A model generated the notes under the pieces. The model saw nothing but the letters and a program-made list of their open reading frames with translations, was not told the origin of the DNA and did not search any database. The position numbers and the translations under genes were made by a program. From positions 186,001 to 250,000 of the forward strand of contig NZ_JASKLS010000004.1 of the NCBI RefSeq assembly GCF_030124375.1: 64,000 bases of DNA. The letters are read 5' to 3'. This DNA is from Sinorhizobium sp. 6-70 (lineage in GTDB: Bacteria; Pseudomonadota; Alphaproteobacteria; Rhizobiales; Rhizobiaceae). Shown in pieces: positions 17,253 to 27,266 of this stretch. Position 1 is the stretch's first letter. Each line of letters starts with the position of its first letter.

Positions 17253-18434
17253 TCACGCCTTTCGCTTGGTAAACCGGGCGAGCGCGAGCATGAGACCGCC
17301 GGCGATCAGACCCCAGAACGCGCCAGAGACGCCGGCGAAGCTGACGCCTGATGCGGTTACCAGGAAGGTTATCGCGGCGGCTTCGCGCGTCTGAGCTTCG
17401 CTGAAAGCCGCCATGGCCGAGCTGGCAAAGGCACCGATGAGCGCCAGTCCGGCGACTGCCTCGATCAGCACCGGGGGTGCGAGACTGACAAAGGTGGTAA
17501 CGGTGCCGGCGAGCAGGCCGAAGACGATATAGGCAATGCCGGCATTGATCGCCGACCAGTAGCGACGCGCGCGATCGGGATGAGAATCGACGCCGGCGCA
17601 CATGGCCGCGGTAATCGCCGCCAGATTGACCGCATGGCCGCCGAAGGGCGCGCTCAGCACCGAAAAGAGGCCGGTCGTTGCAAAGAGCGGGCCGGGGTTC
17701 GGATGGTAGTCGTTGACCTTCAAAACGGCGATCCCGGGAATGTTCTGCGATGCCATCGTCACGATGAAGAGCGGCAGGGCGATGCTGACCAAGGCGGCCG
17801 TGTTGAAGACCGGGAAGACGAATTCGGCTTGGGGGATCAGCGCCGAGGAAAGCCTTGCAAAGATACCGTCAGGCATTTCGATGCCGAAGGCGATGACGAG
17901 CGCGAAGGCGAGGAGGGCGGCGGGCACGGCATAGAGCTTGTTGATCCTGCCGACCAGAGCCCAGGCGAGAACGATCGGCAGGCCGAAGAGCGGGTTGAAG
18001 GCGATCGCCTTGACCGGTGCGAAGCACAGGCCAATGAGCACGCCGGCAAGCATTGCGTTCGCCAAAGCCGAGGGGATCGACGAAACCATCCTGCCGAGCG
18101 GCTTCCAAAGCCCGGCGATGACGATCAGCAGGCCGCAAACGAGAAAGGCGCCGACCGCTGCATTGAAACCGCCCTCGACGGCGGTCGAGCTTGCGAGCAA
18201 TGCGGCGCCAGGAGTCGACCACGCGACGCTGATCGGCAGCCGCGTCACACTGCTGATGACAATTGCACACACCCCCATCGAAATCGACAGAGCCATCAGG
18301 CCGGAGGCGGCCTGGGCTTCCGTTGCGCCCACGCCGGCAAGTCCGTTCAGGATGACGGCGAAAGAGCTCGCAAAACCGACAAAGGCGATCAGCAGACCCA
18401 TGAAAAGGCTTTGAAGCGAAAAGTCGCGAAGCAT
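17253..18434 (-). CDS. benE: BenE family transporter
   Basis: 393 residues from the ATG at 18434; a longer frame reaches 18533 through repeat DNA and is unlikely. About 11-12 hydrophobic segments. The BenE/benzoate:H+ symporter signatures include SVAWSTPGAALL, the FATTGLFSVLSAPFGGHAVNLAAIT region and MASQNIPGIAVL. The family imports benzoate by proton symport, but no benzoate catabolic genes are near, so the true substrate is uncertain. The gene is monocistronic and divergent from the GAF/Fis regulator. Confidence 0.88.
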   Translation of the reverse strand: MLRDFSLQSLFMGLLIAFVGFASSFAVILNGLAGVGATEAQAASGLMALSISMGVCAIVISSVTRLPISVAWSTPGAALLASSTAVEGGFNAAVGAFLVCGLLIVIAGLWKPLGRMVSSIPSALANAMLAGVLIGLCFAPVKAIAFNPLFGLPIVLAWALVGRINKLYAVPAALLAFALVIAFGIEMPDGIFARLSSALIPQAEFVFPVFNTAALVSIALPLFIVTMASQNIPGIAVLKVNDYHPNPGPLFATTGLFSVLSAPFGGHAVNLAAITAAMCAGVDSHPDRARRYWSAINAGIAYIVFGLLAGTVTTFVSLAPPVLIEAVAGLALIGAFASSAMAAFSEAQTREAAAITFLVTASGVSFAGVSGAFWGLIAGGLMLALARFTKRKA

Positions 18435-18500
18435 GGCGAAAAACCGGATGTTGCGGGGGCGCGGGCGTGAAATGACCCATCGAGTAGCATATCCCACTGC

Positions 18501-18543
18501 CCAATTTAAGGATAAAAACATGCGACAATTCAAAGTGCTACAG
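18501..18543 (+). repeat. RIME-like element, partial
   Basis: CAATTTAAGGATAAAAACATG, then CGACAATTCAAAGTGCTACAG. The left arm and the GC-rich stem are missing. It lies in the benE upstream region. Confidence 0.7.
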
Positions 18544-18667
18544 CATTATTTTGAAAACACATGGCCTCGTGGGCTGTGCCGCTTGATACATTCATCAAGG
18601 CGCTTGACGGCGCGACCTTCGTCTGGCTGGACCGGCCGCGCAATCGATGCCTATAGTGCAGCCGCTG

Positions 18668-18699
18668 CAGGTATGCCGAGCGGGAGATCGGCATACCTG
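18668..18699. promoter_or_regulatory. Perfect 12-bp inverted repeat upstream of the GAF/Fis regulator
   Basis: CAGGTATGCCGA (18668-18679) and TCGGCATACCTG (18688-18699) are perfect arms around an 8-base spacer, ending 34 bases before the regulator start codon. It may be an operator for autoregulation or an RNA hairpin in the leader. It is not followed by a proper T-run. Confidence 0.6.
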
Positions 18700-18733
18700 T
18701 GTGAACCGGAGGACGCTTTTAGGGAGGGAGCGG

Positions 18734-19690
18734 ATGCCTGCCGTCAGGGATCATTCCGAACACGTCTACAGGATCGCCCATCAATCGTCGGCTGCGGCGA
18801 GTTCGCCGGTCGCGGCATCGTGGCGCCGCTGCGTGACGCTGCATGGACTGGCGCCGGAGGAGGTCCGTTCGCCCTGGCGGCTTACGGATAACGAATTCCG
18901 GCAGGCGCACGAACGTTCCGGCGTGTTGGTTGCGGAGGCGGTCGCAGAACTCGACCGGCTGTTCGCTGTCGTCGGCAAGGCCGGCTGCTGCCTTCTATTG
19001 ACCGACGACAAGGGCGTCGCGCTCGAACGCCGCGGAGCGGTCGGCGACGATGCCGAATTTCGCGATGTCGGCCTGTGGTCGGGAACCGTGTGGAGCGAGG
19101 CGAGCGTCGGCACAAATGGCATCGGTACGGCGATCGCGGACGCGCGCGCTGTCGTCATCCAGCGCGACCAGCATTTCCTGAGCCGCAATATCGGACTGAG
19201 TTGCGCGACGGCGCCGATCCGGGACGAGGCGGGGCAGCTTGCGGGGGCGATCGACATTTCCACCTGCCGCGACGACGCATCCGAGGCAGCGGTGTCGATC
19301 CTTTCCCAGGCCGTGCGCGACGCCGCCTCCCGCATTGAGGCCAATCTGTTCCGGCGGGCTTTTGCCGGGGCGCGCATCGTGCTCGTACCGGTGGACAGGG
19401 CAGGGCCGGCATTGCTTGCGGTCGACCGCGACGATCTCGTCCTTGGCGCGACCCGCGCCGCGCGGCAGCGGCTCGGCCTCGATGACAGGCGAATTGCAGC
19501 GGGCGTTCCGGCTTCAGACCTGCTCCAGGAGGAGCCGCCCGGTGACGGAGGGGAACTGCCGGACGCCGAGCGGGCCGCCCTGCGTCGCGTGTTGTCGCGT
19601 ACCAACGGCAACGTCTCGATGGCAGCCGACCTTCTCGGGATTAGCCGCGCCACGCTTTACCGCAAGATGAAGCGGCTTTCGCTCAACTGA
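18734..19690 (+). CDS. AcoR-like GAF/Fis regulator without an AAA+ domain
   Basis: 318 residues from the ATG at 18734, which has AGGGAGGGAG upstream. Residues about 60-205 form a GAF-type sensor with the AcoR-family block GTVWSEASVGTNGIGTAI. Residues 276-316 form a Fis-type helix-turn-helix (AALRRVLSRTNGNVSMAADL then LGISRATLYRKMKRL). The central AAA+ domain with GAFTGA that AcoR proteins use to activate sigma-54 polymerase is absent: only about 65 residues join the two ends. The protein may thus repress, or activate sigma-70 promoters. It probably controls the downstream aldehyde dehydrogenase. Confidence 0.88.
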   Translation: MPAVRDHSEHVYRIAHQSSAAASSPVAASWRRCVTLHGLAPEEVRSPWRLTDNEFRQAHERSGVLVAEAVAELDRLFAVVGKAGCCLLLTDDKGVALERRGAVGDDAEFRDVGLWSGTVWSEASVGTNGIGTAIADARAVVIQRDQHFLSRNIGLSCATAPIRDEAGQLAGAIDISTCRDDASEAAVSILSQAVRDAASRIEANLFRRAFAGARIVLVPVDRAGPALLAVDRDDLVLGATRAARQRLGLDDRRIAAGVPASDLLQEEPPGDGGELPDAERAALRRVLSRTNGNVSMAADLLGISRATLYRKMKRLSLN

Positions 19691-19728
19691 GCGATTGCTG
19701 CGCTGCAGCACGCCGGGCCGGGCCGGCC

Positions 19729-19746
19729 TGTCTCAATTCTGAAACA
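19729..19746. promoter_or_regulatory. Candidate operator in front of the aldehyde dehydrogenase
   Basis: TGTCTCAATTCTGAAACA is a near-perfect dyad (TGTxTCA-N4-TGAxACA), 99 bases before the dehydrogenase start and downstream of the regulator gene. A Fis-type dimer would bind this shape. Assignment to the GAF/Fis regulator is inference. Confidence 0.55.
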
Positions 19747-19844
19747 GATGGCACTGCCGAGTGCCGCGGCTCTCTATCGCCGTTCGATATTCGGCTGCAC
19801 CCTTCCTCGCACAGCAAAGGACTGCTGTTTACAGGGAGGAAGCC

Positions 19845-21353
<1,509 letters not shown>

Positions 21354-21449
21354 TCCTCATTGTTCGATCCCGGCGGTGGTCGCCGGTGATCCTCCCGGCG
21401 GGCTCCCGATATTTCATCGGGGGCCTGTCGGTCGTGCAGGAGGGAGGAA

Positions 21450-21842
21450 ATGATGACGGAGCCAAATGGCGAGCCGCGCGTGCTTGCGACCGATGCGGCG
21501 ATCGAACTCATCCGCGAAATCCGGCGCGACCATCCCGACATTCTCTTTCACCAGTCGGGTGGTTGCTGCGACGGCTCGTCGCCGATGTGTTATCCGGCGG
21601 ACGAGTACATCGTCGGCGACAATGACGTGAAGCTCGGCGAAATTGATGGTGTGCCGGTCTATATCAGCGCCAGCCAGTTTGAAGTCTGGAAGCACACGCA
21701 ACTGATCATCGATGTCGTTCCGGGCAGGGGCGGGATGTTCTCGCTCGACAATGGCCGGGAGAAGCGGTTTTTGACGCGCTCGCGTCTGTTCGGTGGAGGC
21801 GAGGTTTGCACGATACAGCCCCTGGTCGGTGGCGGCAGTTAG
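21450..21842 (+). CDS. DUF779 protein linked to aldehyde dehydrogenase
   Basis: 130 residues; GGAGGGAGGAA precedes the double ATG at 21450. The DUF779 signature is HQSGGCCDGSSPMCYP (34-49) with conserved Cys39, Cys40 and Cys47, later FEVWKHTQLIIDVVPGRGG then MFSLDN and EKRFLTRSRLF. The family is nearly always encoded beside ExaC-type aldehyde dehydrogenases. The cysteines suggest metal binding or redox assistance to the enzyme, but this has not been shown to my knowledge. It starts 96 bases after the dehydrogenase stop. Confidence 0.9.
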   Translation: MMTEPNGEPRVLATDAAIELIREIRRDHPDILFHQSGGCCDGSSPMCYPADEYIVGDNDVKLGEIDGVPVYISASQFEVWKHTQLIIDVVPGRGGMFSLDNGREKRFLTRSRLFGGGEVCTIQPLVGGGS

Positions 21843-22059
21843 TGCCGGCTGTGCCGGTCGCCTTCGCAATCACTTAGCGGTCGACTGAGACAGGTGTTTT
21901 CCCGAGGCCGTCAAAGCGCGTTAGGCTCCTTTTAAAATGTTACAATCTATAGTCGTGGCAGCAAATTTTCCCGATCCTATTGTTGCTAGGCATGAAGCCG
22001 TAGATGCTGATTGATTTCGATGTCGATGCAGGCGTTGAAATTTGCGAGGAAGCAGTTTC

Positions 22060-22653
22060 ATGACAACGATCTCACCTGCCGGCAATTCGGCTGCGCTGGC
22101 CATCCTGCGGTCCGGTTCGCGGGCAGAGGTGTCGGCTGCCGATTTCCTCCTCTCACCAGTGTTCAAGGCCAGTTCGGACGCGGTGGCCGCAGCTGTTTTC
22201 AATGCCATTGCGGAAAATCGCGACTTTCAGAAGGAGTTTTCGGATTCCTATGATGCCGCAATGAAACTCGGGGCGACGCTAGGCGGAATACACCCGGACA
22301 ACGCCAAGCACATGGCGCTCGCTGATTTGATTATGAAGCATCGGGAAAGCTTTCCGCCGGAAGAGTTCACGATATACACGGATCTGCCGGAAGAAGCATC
22401 GATCACGACCACCATTCCGTCTGTGGCTGCGATGAAAGGTGAAATCTTCAGAGAGCGGATTGCGGAAAAACAGGCCGCGTTCGACGCGGAAATCGCCGCT
22501 GCTGAAGCATCCCCCGATCCTGCAGCCGTCAAGCTGAATGCACTGTCGCAAGTCGTGAAAGTTCTGGTACTCGATGCTGCGGAACCCGCAGTCGCCCTTC
22601 TCGAAAACAGTCTTCCAAAATCGGAAGAACTGGCAAAGCCCTTCGCCGCGTAG
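22060..22653 (+). CDS. Hypothetical protein, unrecognised
   Basis: 197 residues from the ATG at 22060, with GAGGAAG nine bases upstream; an upstream ATG at 22042 is less well placed. Predicted largely alpha-helical, alanine-rich, with no signal peptide, membrane segment or recognised motif. The first 20 residues (MTTISPAGNSAALAILRSGS) are low in charge. The gene and about 200 bases before it (21843-22059) seem less GC-rich than the neighbours. It is isolated, convergent with the LysR gene. It may be accessory DNA. Confidence 0.65.
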   Translation: MTTISPAGNSAALAILRSGSRAEVSAADFLLSPVFKASSDAVAAAVFNAIAENRDFQKEFSDSYDAAMKLGATLGGIHPDNAKHMALADLIMKHRESFPPEEFTIYTDLPEEASITTTIPSVAAMKGEIFRERIAEKQAAFDAEIAAAEASPDPAAVKLNALSQVVKVLVLDAAEPAVALLENSLPKSEELAKPFAA

Positions 22654-22671
22654 CCGCGCGACTTGCCGAAG

Positions 22672-23592
22672 TCAGCGGCCCTTCGCTGATTTTTTCTCGT
22701 GCCCAATCTTGGCTGCCAGATCGAGAAATGCCCGCAGTTTGGGTTGTGTCTGCGCCTTCGCCGGGAAATAGATGAAGAGACCGGGCGAGGTCGGAAGATA
22801 CGCCTCCAGCACGCGTTCGAGACGCCCGGCTGCGACGGCTTCGCGGACCGAAGGCTCAGGCAGATAAGCCAGCCCCATCCCGGCTTCCGCCAGTTCGATG
22901 AGCAACAGGAAGTCGTTGACGGTCAGCCCGCCCGGGACGTCGACGGAGAAATCGCGCCCGCCACGCTCGAACTCCCAACGATAGATCGTGCCCGACGTGG
23001 GATAACGGTAGCGGATCGCCTCATGGCGCGTCAGTTCCTCCGGCGTTGCCGGGCGTCCCCGTTTGGCGAAATAGGACGGTGCGCCGACGACGGCCCAGGC
23101 GATGTCAGGAGTTAGCCTGACTGCAACCATGTCCTTTTCAATGGCTTCGCCGATGCGGATGCCGGCATCGAAGCCGCGTTCGGTGATATCGATCGCCGCG
23201 TCATCGATCGAGATTTCCACGGACACGTCCGGATAGGCCTGCCGAAAGCGCGGCAGCAAAGGGGTCAGCACGAGCGGGATCGCCATGCGCGGGACGGTCA
23301 GGCGGAGGTTGCCGATCGGCCGGTCGCGAAAACCGCCAAGCAGGTCATGGGCTTCGGCGATGTCGGATGCCGCCGGGCGCACGCGCAGCAGGAATGCGCT
23401 GCCCGCCTCCGTGAGGGCCACGCGGCGCGTGGTGCGAACGAAGAGCTGAACGCCGAGCCTGCTCTCGAGCGCCTTAATCGCTTGGCTGACGGCATTCGGC
23501 GTAACGCCGAGCGCAGCCGCTGCGGCGGTGAAGCTGCGATGCTCCGCCACCGCCAGAAATTCCGTCAATCCGCTGAAATGGTCGGCTGCCAC
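22672..23592 (-). CDS. LysR family regulator next to an aldo/keto reductase
   Basis: 306 residues from a GTG at 23592 (MAADHFSGLTEFLAVAEHRS). No ATG fits: the open frame extends far upstream only because it is antisense to the reductase. N-terminal HTH is in SFTAAAAALGVTPNAVSQAI then KALESRLGVQLF; the LysR substrate domain follows to the end (NDFLLLIELAEAGMGLAYLP). It is divergent from the aldo/keto reductase with a perfect palindrome between the two starts, so it very likely controls that gene and itself. The effector is unknown. Confidence 0.9.
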   Translation of the reverse strand: MAADHFSGLTEFLAVAEHRSFTAAAAALGVTPNAVSQAIKALESRLGVQLFVRTTRRVALTEAGSAFLLRVRPAASDIAEAHDLLGGFRDRPIGNLRLTVPRMAIPLVLTPLLPRFRQAYPDVSVEISIDDAAIDITERGFDAGIRIGEAIEKDMVAVRLTPDIAWAVVGAPSYFAKRGRPATPEELTRHEAIRYRYPTSGTIYRWEFERGGRDFSVDVPGGLTVNDFLLLIELAEAGMGLAYLPEPSVREAVAAGRLERVLEAYLPTSPGLFIYFPAKAQTQPKLRAFLDLAAKIGHEKKSAKGR

Positions 23593-23602
23593 TGTCGCGC
23601 CA

Positions 23603-23623
23603 TTATGAAGTTGTGCTTCATAA
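23603..23623. promoter_or_regulatory. LysR-type operator between lysR and aldo/keto reductase
   Basis: TTATGAAG (23603-23610) and CTTCATAA (23616-23623) are perfect arms around TTGTG. This fits a LysR recognition site (dyad containing T-N11-A). It is 10 bases from the lysR GTG, consistent with autorepression. Confidence 0.75.
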
Positions 23624-23715
23624 CCTTTATAGAGGCATCCGGTTTTTCGCAATAATCCGTTTTGGCATGATCGTCGCCAACCGCAAATGCGGCCTATTCG
23701 GCAACGGAGGAAAAC

Positions 23716-24750
23716 ATGCAGTACACAACGCTTGGCAATACCGGTCTCGTGGTTTCGCGTCTTGCTTTCGGCGCCATGACCTTCACGGCCGGCGACCGCA
23801 CGATCGGTGCGATCTACAAGACCGATGCAGAGGCGGCGGCCACACTCGTCGGGAGGGCGCTGGATGCCGGCATCAATTTCTTCGATACGGCCGACGCATA
23901 CGCCTCCGGTCAGTCGGAGCGCATTCTCGGCGAGGCGTTGAGGACGCGCCGCGATGAAGTGGTCATCGCAACGAAAGTGGGGTTTCGAACCGGCACGCCG
24001 CTGACGCAGGCCGGTCTCTCCCGTCGCCATATTCTCTGGTCCGTGGACCAGAGCCTGAAACGGCTCGGCACCGACTGGATCGACGTCTACATCGTTCACA
24101 AGGAGGATCCCCACACGCCACTTGAAGAGACGTTGTCGGTGCTGGACGAGGTGGTCGGCTCGGGGAAGGTGCGCTATATCGGCTTCTCGAACTGGTCGGC
24201 CTGGAAGGTGGCGGCGGCGCTCGAAATCCAGAAAGCCGCCGGTTTCGCGCGCTTCACGCATGGGCAGATGCACTATTCTCTTCTCGGCCGGGACGTCGAA
24301 CGCGACGTGATCCCGATGATGCAGCGCTACCGCCTGGGATTGACGGTCTGGAGCCCGCTCGCCGCCGGCTTCCTCTCTGGCAAGTACACCCGCGACAATC
24401 TCGGGGATCCAGACAACCGCTATTCCGGCTTCGACATTCTACCTTTCGACAAGGAGCAGGGCTTCCGTCTCGTCGAACGCATGCGCACGATCGCCGACGC
24501 GCACGGAGCAAGCGTCGCTCAGGTGGCGATCTCCTGGCTGCTGGCGAAGGATGCTGTGACGAGCGTGTTGCTCGGCGCCTCCAAGCTGCATCAGCTCGAA
24601 GACAATCTCGGCGCCGCCGAGCTTACGTTGACGGGAGGCGAGATCGCAGCGCTCGATGCCGAGACCGTGCCTCCGCCGGTCTATCCGAACTGGTTCATCG
24701 ACAATCTTGCCGACCAGCCGGTGACGCAGGTTCTCGGGAAGAGTCGATAG
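23716..24750 (+). CDS. Aldo/keto reductase
   Basis: 344 residues, ATG preceded by GGAGGAAA. The catalytic tetrad is in place: Asp57 and Tyr62 in FFDTADAYASG, Lys87 in ATKVG, His128 in YIVHKEDP. The C-terminal cofactor region includes WSPLAAGFLSGKY and GASKLHQLEDNL. It belongs to the YajO/PdxI-like branch of NADPH-dependent reductases that act on aldehydes and ketones. It is under apparent control of the divergent LysR gene. Substrate not evident. Confidence 0.92.
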   Translation: MQYTTLGNTGLVVSRLAFGAMTFTAGDRTIGAIYKTDAEAAATLVGRALDAGINFFDTADAYASGQSERILGEALRTRRDEVVIATKVGFRTGTPLTQAGLSRRHILWSVDQSLKRLGTDWIDVYIVHKEDPHTPLEETLSVLDEVVGSGKVRYIGFSNWSAWKVAAALEIQKAAGFARFTHGQMHYSLLGRDVERDVIPMMQRYRLGLTVWSPLAAGFLSGKYTRDNLGDPDNRYSGFDILPFDKEQGFRLVERMRTIADAHGASVAQVAISWLLAKDAVTSVLLGASKLHQLEDNLGAAELTLTGGEIAALDAETVPPPVYPNWFIDNLADQPVTQVLGKSR

Positions 24751-24773
24751 CTTGGTTCGCACCTGCCAGACAA

Positions 24774-24798
24774 ACGCCGGCGCTCGATGCGCCGGCGT
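24774..24798. terminator. GC-rich hairpin between aldo/keto reductase and prsA
   Basis: ACGCCGGCG (24774-24782) and CGCCGGCGT (24790-24798) are perfect 9-bp arms, 24 bases after the reductase stop. There is no T-run, so it may be a weak or Rho-assisted end. Confidence 0.45.
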
Positions 24799-24805
24799 CG
24801 ATGCA

Positions 24806-24912
24806 CTCCAAGCGCCGTGCGTTCAAATGAACGCACAAAGGACGCTCTGGCACTTTGATTCTAGAGCATCTTATCCGCCTTCAGTGATGCCACGTGAAAG
24901 CGGGATGCTCTA
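24806..24912 (-). repeat. RIME-like remnants between convergent genes
   Basis: 24806-24861 matches the recurring element in reverse (AAGCGCCGTGCGTTCAAATG, AACGCACAAAGGACGC, GGCACTTTGA). It runs into a second repeat from TCTAGAGCATC to GAAAGCGGGATGCTCTA (24896-24912). The latter 17 bases recur at 27199-27215. Confidence 0.65.
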
Positions 24913-24930
24913 GTCTCGGACTGAATGACC

Positions 24931-25863
<933 letters not shown>

Positions 25864-26173
25864 TGACGGTCCGCCTTGAGCTGGCGCGGCCTCCGTCCGG
25901 CGTGCAGTCCGGGGCGGTTTTTTCCGCGCAAATTCCGTAAGCCATTCCGATCGCGGGCAATCTTTACGGAATGGCCGCTGTTCAGAGCTGATCGGCCGCT
26001 TTTTAGCGTCCCTGAACTCGAATGCAAGGGGGAATGCTGCGGCGCAAAGGCCATTACCCTAAAAACTTTGTGTCAACCGGCCAAGATCACGCCGATTCGG
26101 GGCGACCGCACGCGTAATCACAGATCGTGATCGATTTTAGTGAGTTAGAGCGGATGGAGGCGCGCGCGTTTCC
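25864..26173. other. prsA upstream region
   Basis: 310 bases without a supported gene. It must hold the prsA promoter. The one structure seen is an inverted repeat, ATTCCGTAA (25932-25940) and TTACGGAAT (25964-25972), 9-bp perfect arms about 60-110 bases from the prsA start. It could be a regulatory site. Confidence 0.5.
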
Positions 26174-27109
26174 TCATCCTGCTCTGGACTGACGCCAATC
26201 GAGATAGGCCTTGATGGTTTTGGTAGCGATCGCCTGCATTGTTTCCGGCGGAACCGCGCTCCAGGGCTCGGCAGCGGTGCTTGCGACGGTGTCCTGTCCC
26301 TGGATGCGGTGCAGGCGATTGCCGTTGCCGTCGAGAATGTCCCAGACATAAACGACCGTTGTCTTGCCGCCGTCGTTGAGCGCCGAAAAATAGCCCTTGA
26401 GGATATGCTCGCTCGTCTTGTCTGCAGAGCCCTTGATCGCCAGCCCCTGTGCGTGGGCGTCGGCGCCGAGCTGTTTCGAAAGCGGGGTCACCGCCTCGAC
26501 CGGTGCACCGATGATCGGCAGGAAGCGAATGCTGCCTGAACCGCTTGTGGCCGCTGGCAGGGCGGCGTGGTTTACTTCTTCTTGCTGCCGCGCGGCCGCT
26601 GCTGGTTCGGTCGAGGATCGTTGCCCTGCCGGCTCCTGCTGAGGGGCGGGGCTCTGTATGCGCGTGGTCTGGACCGTCCTCACCTCAACCTGCGCGGTCT
26701 CGTCTTGCCCGGTCTCGCCTTGCCCGGTCTCGCCTTGCCCGGTCTCGCCTTGTACGGTCTGGGCCTGCCTTGTCTGGATTGGCGCCGCACCTTCGGCAAG
26801 GCGGTTTGCCTGGGCGTCGAGCGTGCCGGCAGGGTCCGTATAGGTGGCATCGCCGGTGGCATATTGCGTCGGCGGGCTGGAGATGTTCGGCTGCGCAGAG
26901 AAGGCGGCCGTGCTGCTTGGTGGCACGGTTTGCACCGGAACGATGGCAGTTTGCGTCGACATGGTGTCGAGATCGGACTGAGTCACCGGCGGGGATCGGA
27001 AGGTCCCGGCGCCCACGTCCACCTGCGGTATCAGCACATCGGTGCTGTTGCAGCCCGTAAGTGCTGTTGCAAGACCAAGGCTTGCGATAGGCATGATCAG
27101 CTTTCGCAT
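26174..27109 (-). CDS. Lipoprotein with a pentapeptide tandem repeat
   Basis: 311 residues from the ATG at 27109 (GGTGGGA upstream; a GTG three codons earlier is possible). The N-terminus has a lipobox, LTGC with Cys20, so it is a lipoprotein. Residues 25-190 are low complexity, rich in T, Q, A and P, with four pentapeptide units around GETGQ. The C-terminal 110 residues are globular, with VYVWDILDGNGNRLHRIQGQ and ETMQAIATKTIKAYLDW. The domain is conserved in rhizobia, to my recollection, but has no known function. It is alone on the minus strand. Confidence 0.82.
   Translation of the reverse strand: MRKLIMPIASLGLATALTGCNSTDVLIPQVDVGAGTFRSPPVTQSDLDTMSTQTAIVPVQTVPPSSTAAFSAQPNISSPPTQYATGDATYTDPAGTLDAQANRLAEGAAPIQTRQAQTVQGETGQGETGQGETGQDETAQVEVRTVQTTRIQSPAPQQEPAGQRSSTEPAAAARQQEEVNHAALPAATSGSGSIRFLPIIGAPVEAVTPLSKQLGADAHAQGLAIKGSADKTSEHILKGYFSALNDGGKTTVVYVWDILDGNGNRLHRIQGQDTVASTAAEPWSAVPPETMQAIATKTIKAYLDWRQSRAG
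26695..26754. repeat. 15-bp tandem repeat in the lipoprotein gene
   Basis: Four in-frame units of 15 bases (26695-26709, 26710-26724, 26725-26739, 26740-26754), core CGGTCTCGCCTTGCC, encoding the GETGQ-type pentapeptide on the minus strand. The inner units are identical, so copy number may vary between strains. Confidence 0.9.
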
Positions 27110-27266
27110 CGTTCCCACCGTCCGTCTCGACTCTAACAGTCGGAGCGGGAGGGGAGCTTCGCACGCCCTGATCCCGTTCCGGTTCGCGACAGCTTCTAGA
27201 AAGCGGGATGCTCTACGAAGCTGCCTCCGTTCGTCCGTCTCGGTCGGAAATCATAGGCGGATTTCC

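Noticed and set aside
19749..19764. Sigma-54-like TGGCAC...TGC element before the aldehyde dehydrogenase
   Set aside because: The GC of the -12 element is one base too far from the -24 GG, and the neighbouring regulator lacks the AAA+ domain needed for sigma-54 activation.
23593..24273. Upstream extension of the LysR frame
   Set aside because: It is antisense to the aldo/keto reductase and crosses the operator. LysR domain begins at the GTG at 23592.
26567..27136. Plus-strand frame with leucine/glycine repeats over the lipoprotein gene
   Set aside because: The repeats are the complement of the 15-bp lipoprotein repeat. The minus-strand gene has a signal peptide and lipobox and explains them.
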